From Cellulosimicrobium terreum (GTDB lineage Bacteria > Actinomycetota > Actinomycetes > Actinomycetales > Cellulomonadaceae): a stretch of DNA of 64,000 bases. Below are positions 58,999 to 64,000 of the stretch, piece by piece. The position numbers and the translations under genes were made by a program. Numbering within the stretch: position 1 is the stretch's first letter; each line of letters begins with the position of its first letter. The stretch is taken from NCBI GenBank assembly GCA_014803435.1, contig JACYFD010000003.1, forward strand, positions 1-64,000. The letters are read 5' to 3'. Under the pieces are notes generated by a model. The model did not search any database. It was not told the origin of the DNA and saw nothing but the letters and a program-made list of their open reading frames with translations.

Positions 58999-61302
58999 GT
59001 GCACGCACCTCCCGCCTCCCCCGGGCCGAAGCCCTCGCCCGGCACGACCACCGACCGGCACGCGCCCGTGCCGGCGCTGGGCGTCCACGTCGTGGACGAC
59101 GGCGTCGACGTCGCGGTGCTCGCGGCGCACGCCGACGCCGTCGAGCTGTGCCTGATCGACCCCGCGGACCCGGACGGCGCGGGCGGACCGGACCAGGGCG
59201 GCGCGCGCGAGCGCCGCGTGCCGCTCGTGGGCCCGGCGTACGGCGTCTGGCGGGCGCACGTGCCCGGGGTCGGGCCCGGCCAGCGCTACGGCTTCCGCGT
59301 GCACGGCCCGTGGGACCCCGCGGCCGGGCTGCGGCACAACCCGGCGAAGCTGCTCGTCGACCCGTACGCACGCGGGCTCGTGGGCGACCTCGTCGACGAC
59401 CCCGCCGTGCGCGGGTACTCCGGCGACGACCCGTACGGCCCGCCGGACGAGCGCGACTCGTCGCCCTTCGTCCCGCACTCCGTCGTCGTCGCACGGCCCG
59501 ACGGACCGACCGCCCCACGGCCGCAGGTGCCCTGGCGCGACACCGTCGTGTACGAGGCGCACGTGCGCGGGCTGACCGGGCGGCTGGCCGAGCTGCCCGA
59601 GGACCTGCGCGGGACCTACGCGGGGCTCGCGCACCCCGTGACGATCGCGCACCTGCGGTCGCTCGGCGTCACGACGCTCGAGCTCCTGCCGGTGCACGCC
59701 AGCGCGCCCGAGCCGCACCTGCTCGCGAGCGGGCGCACCAACTACTGGGGCTACTCCACGCTGGGCTTCTTCGCTCCGCACGCGGCGTACGCGACCGCGG
59801 CGGCACAGGCGGCGGGCGCCACGGCCGTGCTCGACGAGATCCGTGGCGCCGTGCACCTGCTGCACGAGGCGGGGATCGAGGTCCTGCTCGACGTCGTGCA
59901 CAACCACACGTGCGAGGGCGGCGCGGACGGCCACCACCTGTCGTGGCGCGGGCTCGACAACACGGGGTACTACCTGCACGACGGCGCGACGCCCGCCCGG
60001 CTCGCGGACGTGACGGGGACGGGCAACACGCTCGACTTCCGCCGCCCCGCCGTGGTGCGCGCCGCCCTGGACTCCCTGCGGTACTGGGCCGAGGTCGTGG
60101 GGGTCGACGGCTTCCGGTTCGACCTCGCGGTGACGCTCGGTCGCGGGCCCGACGGGTTCGACCCCGACCACCCGTTCCTCGTCGGGCTCCAGACCGACCC
60201 GGTGCTGTCGGGGCTCAAGCTCGTCGCGGAGCCGTGGGACGTCGGACCCGGAGGGTGGCGGACCGGGCAGTTCCCGCCGCCGTTCGGCGAGTGGAACGAC
60301 CGCTTCCGCGACGCGGTGCGCCAGTTCTGGCTCGCGGACGCGCGCGAGGCGTCGCACGGGCGCGCGGGACACGGCGTGCGCGACCTCGCGACGCGCCTCG
60401 CCGGGTCCGCCGACCTGTTCGGCCAGAGCGACCCCCCGCTCGCGCGCGGACCGGTCGCGTCGGTCAACTACGTCACGGCTCACGACGGGTTCACGCTCGC
60501 CGACCTCGTCGCGTACGACCACAAGCACAACCTCGCCAACGGCGAGGACAACCGTGACGGCACCGACGACAACCGGTCGTGGAACCACGGCCTCGAGGGG
60601 CCGGTCGCGTCCCCGGACACCACGGCGGGCGACGTCGGCGGCGCGAGCCCCCTCGCCCCCGGTGTCGAGATCGCCCCGCTGCGTCGACGCTCGATCCGCA
60701 ACGTCCTCGCCACGCTCGTCCTCGCCGCGGGCACGCCCATGATCACGGCGGGCGACGAGATGGGCCGGACGCAGCGCGGCAACAACAACCCGTACGTGCA
60801 GGACGGCGAGGACTTCTGGGTCTCGTGGGACCTCTCGCCGTGGCGCACGGACCTGCTCGCGACCGCGCGCCACCTGCTCGCCCTGCGGCGCGAGCACCCC
60901 GCCCTGCGGCCGGACACGTTCTACACCGGACGGCCCGTCCCCGGCACGGACGAGCCCGGCGTCCCAGACCTCGTCTGGTTCGACGCCGCGGGCGAGCTCC
61001 TGGACCACGACTCGTGGCACGACCCGCACCTGCGCACGCTCCAGATGCTCCGCACCGCCCGCGAGACCGGCGCGAGGGACGTGCTCGTGGTCCTCGCCGG
61101 GTCGCTCGACCCGGTCGAGGTGACCCTGCCCGGCGCGCGGGCCGCCGCGGGCGACCCGGCCGAGCACTGGGAGCTCGTCTGGGACTCCACCTGGGAGCAC
61201 CCGGACGACCTGGACCGTGCGAACGGCGAGGGGACGGCGGAACCCGGGGACGTCGTCGGGCTCGAACCGTTGAGCCTGCGCGTCTACGTGTCCCGTGGCT
61301 AG
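58999..61302 (+). CDS. glgX: Glycogen debranching enzyme (GH13, GlgX-type)
   Basis: A 767-aa alpha-amylase family protein: N-terminal CBM48 (about 25-170; GQRYGFRVHGPWDP, HNPAKLLVDPYARG), then a GH13 barrel with LLDVVHNHTCEGG, nucleophile Asp in GFRFDLAVTLG (near 375), acid Glu in LVAEPWDVGPGGW (near 413) and the third Asp in VTAHDGFTLADL (near 495), and a C-terminal sheet. It hydrolyses alpha-1,6 branches left by glycogen phosphorylase. The start is GTG at 58999; a weak CACAAT lies 6 nt ahead and no SD is seen. The frame is open far upstream only as a shadow of etfAB. Confidence 0.9.
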   Translation: MHAPPASPGPKPSPGTTTDRHAPVPALGVHVVDDGVDVAVLAAHADAVELCLIDPADPDGAGGPDQGGARERRVPLVGPAYGVWRAHVPGVGPGQRYGFRVHGPWDPAAGLRHNPAKLLVDPYARGLVGDLVDDPAVRGYSGDDPYGPPDERDSSPFVPHSVVVARPDGPTAPRPQVPWRDTVVYEAHVRGLTGRLAELPEDLRGTYAGLAHPVTIAHLRSLGVTTLELLPVHASAPEPHLLASGRTNYWGYSTLGFFAPHAAYATAAAQAAGATAVLDEIRGAVHLLHEAGIEVLLDVVHNHTCEGGADGHHLSWRGLDNTGYYLHDGATPARLADVTGTGNTLDFRRPAVVRAALDSLRYWAEVVGVDGFRFDLAVTLGRGPDGFDPDHPFLVGLQTDPVLSGLKLVAEPWDVGPGGWRTGQFPPPFGEWNDRFRDAVRQFWLADAREASHGRAGHGVRDLATRLAGSADLFGQSDPPLARGPVASVNYVTAHDGFTLADLVAYDHKHNLANGEDNRDGTDDNRSWNHGLEGPVASPDTTAGDVGGASPLAPGVEIAPLRRRSIRNVLATLVLAAGTPMITAGDEMGRTQRGNNNPYVQDGEDFWVSWDLSPWRTDLLATARHLLALRREHPALRPDTFYTGRPVPGTDEPGVPDLVWFDAAGELLDHDSWHDPHLRTLQMLRTARETGARDVLVVLAGSLDPVEVTLPGARAAAGDPAEHWELVWDSTWEHPDDLDRANGEGTAEPGDVVGLEPLSLRVYVSRG

Positions 61303-61311
61303 TCTTCGCGC

Positions 61312-63054
61312 ATGAGTGACACCGTGGTCGTTCCCCCCGTCATCGAGACCCCCGACGTCGTGATCGTCGGGGCCGGGCTCGCCGGCCTCGTCGCCGCCGC
61401 AGAGCTGACCGCGGCCGGACGCCGCGTCGTGCTGCTCGACCAGGAGCCGCCCGCGAGCCTCGGCGGGCAGGCGTGGTGGTCGTTCGGCGGCCTGTTCCTC
61501 GTCGGCTCGCCCGAGCAGCGCCGCATGGGCGTGACCGACTCCGCGGAGCTCGCGTTCGACGACTGGCTCGGTTCCGCGCAGTTCGCCCCGGGCGCCGACC
61601 GTGGCGAAGGGCCCGACCGCCACGGGTACGCGTGGGCTCAGGGGTTCGTCGGGTTCGCCGCGGGCGAGATGCGGTCGTGGCTGCGCGGCCAGGGGGTGAC
61701 CTGGTTCCCGCTCGTGCAGTGGGCCGAGCGCGGCGGCTACCCCGTCCGCTCGGGCGCCGACGGCACCGCGGCGGGTGCGCACGGCAACTCGGTCCCGCGC
61801 TTCCACGTCACGTGGGGCACCGGCCCCGGCGTCCTCGAGCCGTTCGTGCGCGCCGCGCTCGACGCGCGCGCCGCCGGGCTGCTCGACGTCCGGTTCCGGC
61901 ACCGCGCCACGTCGCTCGTCGTGACCGACGGCGCGGTCACGGGCGTGCGCGCCGAGGTCCTCGCCCCGTCCGACGCCGAGCGCGGCGCGCCGTCGTCCCG
62001 GGACGTCGTCGGGCAGGTCGAGATCGCGGCGGGCGCCGTCGTCCTGACGTCCGGGGGGATCGGGGCGAACCACGAGCTCGTCCGGTCGCGGTGGCCGCGC
62101 ACCGCCGGGAAGCTGCCCGCGCGGATGCTCTCCGGCGTGCCGGACTCGACGGACGGGCTGATGATCGGCGTCGCCGCCGACGCCGGTGCGGCGCTCGTGC
62201 ACGAGGACCGCATGTGGCACTACCCCGAGGGCATCGCCAACCACTCCCCGGTGTGGACCGACCACGGCATCCGCATCCTGCCCGGCCCGACCTCCCTGTG
62301 GCTCGACTCCGACGGCAACCGGCTCCCCGCGCCCCTGTTCCCCGGCTTCGACGCGCTCGGGGCGCTCCAGCACATCACCGAGCGCGGCGACGACCACTCC
62401 TGGTTCGTGCTCAACAAGGCGATCATGGAGAGCGAGTTCGCCCTCTCGGGGTCCGAGCAGAACCCCGACCTCACCGGCAAGGACGTGCGGCTGCTCGCGC
62501 AGCGCGTGCTGCCGGGCGCCGTCGGGCCGGTCGCGCGGTTCGCCGAGCAGTCGCCCGAGTTCGTGTGGGCGGACACTCCCGAGGAGCTCGCCGGGAAGAT
62601 GAACGCGCTGGTCGCGGCGACGCCCGGCTCGCAGGGTCACGTCGACGCCGACGCCCTGGCCCGGCTGGTCCACCTGCGCGACGAGCAGGTGCGCACCGGT
62701 CTCGGCAAGGACCCGCAGGTCGTCGCGACAGCGATGGCGCGCCGCTACCGCGTCGACCGGCTCATCCGGGTATCTCCCCCGCGCCCGCTCACGACGCCGA
62801 AGGACGGCCCGCTGCTCGCGGTCCGGCTGTCCGTGCTGACGCGCAAGACGCTGGGCGGGCTGTGGACGGACACGTCGGCGCGCGTCCTGCGCGAGGACGG
62901 CTCCGTGCTGCCCGGGCTGTGGGCGGCGGGCGAGGCGGCCGGCTTCGGCGGTGGCGGGGTGCACGGGCACCGCGCGCTCGAGGGCACGTTCCTCGGCGGG
63001 TGCCTGTACTCCGGCCGCGTCGCCGGCCGGGCGCTCGCGGCCGAGCTCGCCTGA
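61312..63054 (+). CDS. FAD-binding dehydrogenase (3-ketosteroid dehydrogenase-like)
   Basis: A 580-aa flavoprotein of the FAD_binding_2 family. N-terminal dinucleotide motif VIVGAGLAGLVAAAELTAAGRRVVLLDQ is spread over residues 17-45, followed by GGQAWWSFGGLF, and the C-terminal FAD contact GLWAAGEAAGFGGGGVHGHRALEG. This is the group often annotated as predicted FAD-dependent dehydrogenase rather than true KstD; the substrate is unknown. TAGTCT (61300-61305), whose first three bases are the glgX stop codon, lies 6 nt before the ATG, so a leaderless start inside the glgX end is plausible, in addition to read-through from glgX. Confidence 0.85.
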   Translation: MSDTVVVPPVIETPDVVIVGAGLAGLVAAAELTAAGRRVVLLDQEPPASLGGQAWWSFGGLFLVGSPEQRRMGVTDSAELAFDDWLGSAQFAPGADRGEGPDRHGYAWAQGFVGFAAGEMRSWLRGQGVTWFPLVQWAERGGYPVRSGADGTAAGAHGNSVPRFHVTWGTGPGVLEPFVRAALDARAAGLLDVRFRHRATSLVVTDGAVTGVRAEVLAPSDAERGAPSSRDVVGQVEIAAGAVVLTSGGIGANHELVRSRWPRTAGKLPARMLSGVPDSTDGLMIGVAADAGAALVHEDRMWHYPEGIANHSPVWTDHGIRILPGPTSLWLDSDGNRLPAPLFPGFDALGALQHITERGDDHSWFVLNKAIMESEFALSGSEQNPDLTGKDVRLLAQRVLPGAVGPVARFAEQSPEFVWADTPEELAGKMNALVAATPGSQGHVDADALARLVHLRDEQVRTGLGKDPQVVATAMARRYRVDRLIRVSPPRPLTTPKDGPLLAVRLSVLTRKTLGGLWTDTSARVLREDGSVLPGLWAAGEAAGFGGGGVHGHRALEGTFLGGCLYSGRVAGRALAAELA

Positions 63055-63072
63055 CCGGCGCGGCCACCCGTC

Positions 63073-64000
63073 ATGACCGTGCCCGACGCCGCGTCCCCGG
63101 GTCCCGAGGACGACGTCGCCTCCCTGGACGCCGCGGCCTGCGAGCGCGTGTTCCGGCGCAACGGGCTCCCGCTGCTCGTGGAGGGCCACAGCCTGGACCG
63201 GGACGTGTTCGGCCGGTCTGCGCCGTTCCTCGTCGTCGTGCTGCTCGCCGAGCTGTCCGGCGCGCTCCGGTCCGGCTGGCCCGCATGGGCGAACGTGCTC
63301 GCGCTGCTCGGCGGCGCGGTGCTCGTCGGTGCGGCCTACGCCGGCCTCAACGTGCTGCGCAGCCGACGGTGGTCGACCCTGCCGCAGTCGGTCGGCGTGC
63401 CGGAGCTCGCGTTCTTCGTCCTCGTCCCCGCGCTGCTGCCGCTCGTGTTCGGCGGGCAGTGGGCGGACGCGCTGCTCACGGTCGTGGGGAACCTCGTGCT
63501 GCTGGGGGTCGTGCGCGTCGTCGTCGGCTACGGCGTGCTCTCCTCCCTGTGGTGGGGGCTCGCGCGCGTCGTCGACGAGCTCGGGGCGTCGCTGCTGCGG
63601 CTCGTGCGGCTGCTCCCGCTGCTGCTCGTGTTCTCGCTCGTGCTGTTCTACAACGCCGAGGTGTGGCAGGTCTTCGACCGCACCCACGGCATCGCGGACC
63701 TCGTGCTCGGCGGGTTCTTCGTCGTGCTGATCGTCGGTTTCGTCGCGCTGCGCGTGCCGGGCGAGGCACGCGCCGCGCTGGCCGACGCCGCCGACGAGGT
63801 GCCTGGCGGCGAGCGAGCCGCACGGTTCACGCGAGCGCAGACGGGGAACCTCGCCGCCATGATCGCCACGAGCCAGCTGCTCCAGGTCCTCGTGGTGAGC
63901 GTCGGCATGGGCGTGTTCTTCATGGCGCTCGGGACCCTGACCATCACTCCCGAGGTGATGGGGCTCTGGGACGTCGACGGCGGGACCTGGGAGCGGACCG
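63073..64000 (+). CDS. Integral membrane protein, truncated by the window edge
   Basis: An open frame from ATG at 63073 with no stop before the window ends, giving at least 309 residues. The N-terminal 45 residues are soluble (CERVFRRNGLPLLVEGHS), then about six hydrophobic segments follow (from FLVVVLLAEL through LVVSVGMGVFFMAL). The sequence between helices is Arg-rich on one side. Starts 18 bp after the FAD-dehydrogenase stop, so probably the same transcript. I do not recognise the family, and the C-terminus is missing. Confidence 0.65.
   Translation, partial: MTVPDAASPGPEDDVASLDAAACERVFRRNGLPLLVEGHSLDRDVFGRSAPFLVVVLLAELSGALRSGWPAWANVLALLGGAVLVGAAYAGLNVLRSRRWSTLPQSVGVPELAFFVLVPALLPLVFGGQWADALLTVVGNLVLLGVVRVVVGYGVLSSLWWGLARVVDELGASLLRLVRLLPLLLVFSLVLFYNAEVWQVFDRTHGIADLVLGGFFVVLIVGFVALRVPGEARAALADAADEVPGGERAARFTRAQTGNLAAMIATSQLLQVLVVSVGMGVFFMALGTLTITPEVMGLWDVDGGTWERT

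Noticed and set aside
58903-63687. Minus-strand extension of the etfB frame through glgX and the FAD dehydrogenase
   Set aside because: The EtfB N-terminus MRIVVAVKYVPD is at 58875 with an SD. The rest is a high-GC shadow.

Overview
The window is about 74% GC, with GTG/ATG starts, strong third-position GC bias, many 4-bp start/stop overlaps and several apparently leaderless genes. This is typical of a high-GC actinobacterium. The gene content (fermentative AdhE, NAD-dependent LigA, large secreted multi-domain sugar proteins, many carbohydrate ABC systems, GH65, GlgX) suggests a facultatively anaerobic polysaccharide degrader of the Micrococcales, of the Cellulomonas/Cellulosimicrobium/Promicromonospora kind. 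The genus is inference. About 40 protein genes were recognised. I found no tRNA, CRISPR array, transposase or prophage.

Layout. Positions 1-490 are AT-richer, non-coding, and look like the minus-strand promoter and leader of a ribosomal RNA operon whose 16S gene would lie just left of the window. Next come a 5-oxoprolinase operon (pxpA and fused pxpBC, 0.5-2.9 kb), a GNAT acetyltransferase and a membrane-anchored protein. From 4.5 to 33.4 kb is a large carbohydrate-catabolism locus. It holds two giant secreted proteins (1,864 and 1,678 aa), each joining a ThuA domain, a glucose/sorbosone-dehydrogenase-type beta-propeller, PKD/Ig, CBM6-like and concanavalin-like modules and a shared C-terminal domain. 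It also holds two ribose-type ABC importers, two Gfo/Idh/MocA oxidoreductases, two TIM-barrel sugar epimerase/isomerases, a ROK repressor, a free-standing ThuA protein and a DapA-type aldolase. Near-identical 24-bp operator-like sites sit over the -35 boxes of both importer operons and in front of the ROK gene, so the two halves are probably one regulon. The enzyme set resembles the oxidative (3-keto-glycoside) route of sugar breakdown known from thuAB-type trehalose utilisation. The substrate cannot be read from sequence.

From 33.4 to 64 kb the content is mostly core or household: ligA; a VanY-type peptidase with two membrane proteins; a NarL-type two-component system; a methyltransferase; adhE with a probable Rex operator; a prolyl oligopeptidase; a GH65 phosphorylase/hydrolase with beta-phosphoglucomutase; then a MetE-like protein, mnmA, a cysteine desulfurase, etfA and etfB. 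These last genes recall the conserved actinobacterial etfBA-iscS-mnmA-(MetE-like)-ligA neighbourhood, here opened by insertions. The window ends with glgX, an FAD-dependent dehydrogenase and a membrane protein that runs off the right edge.
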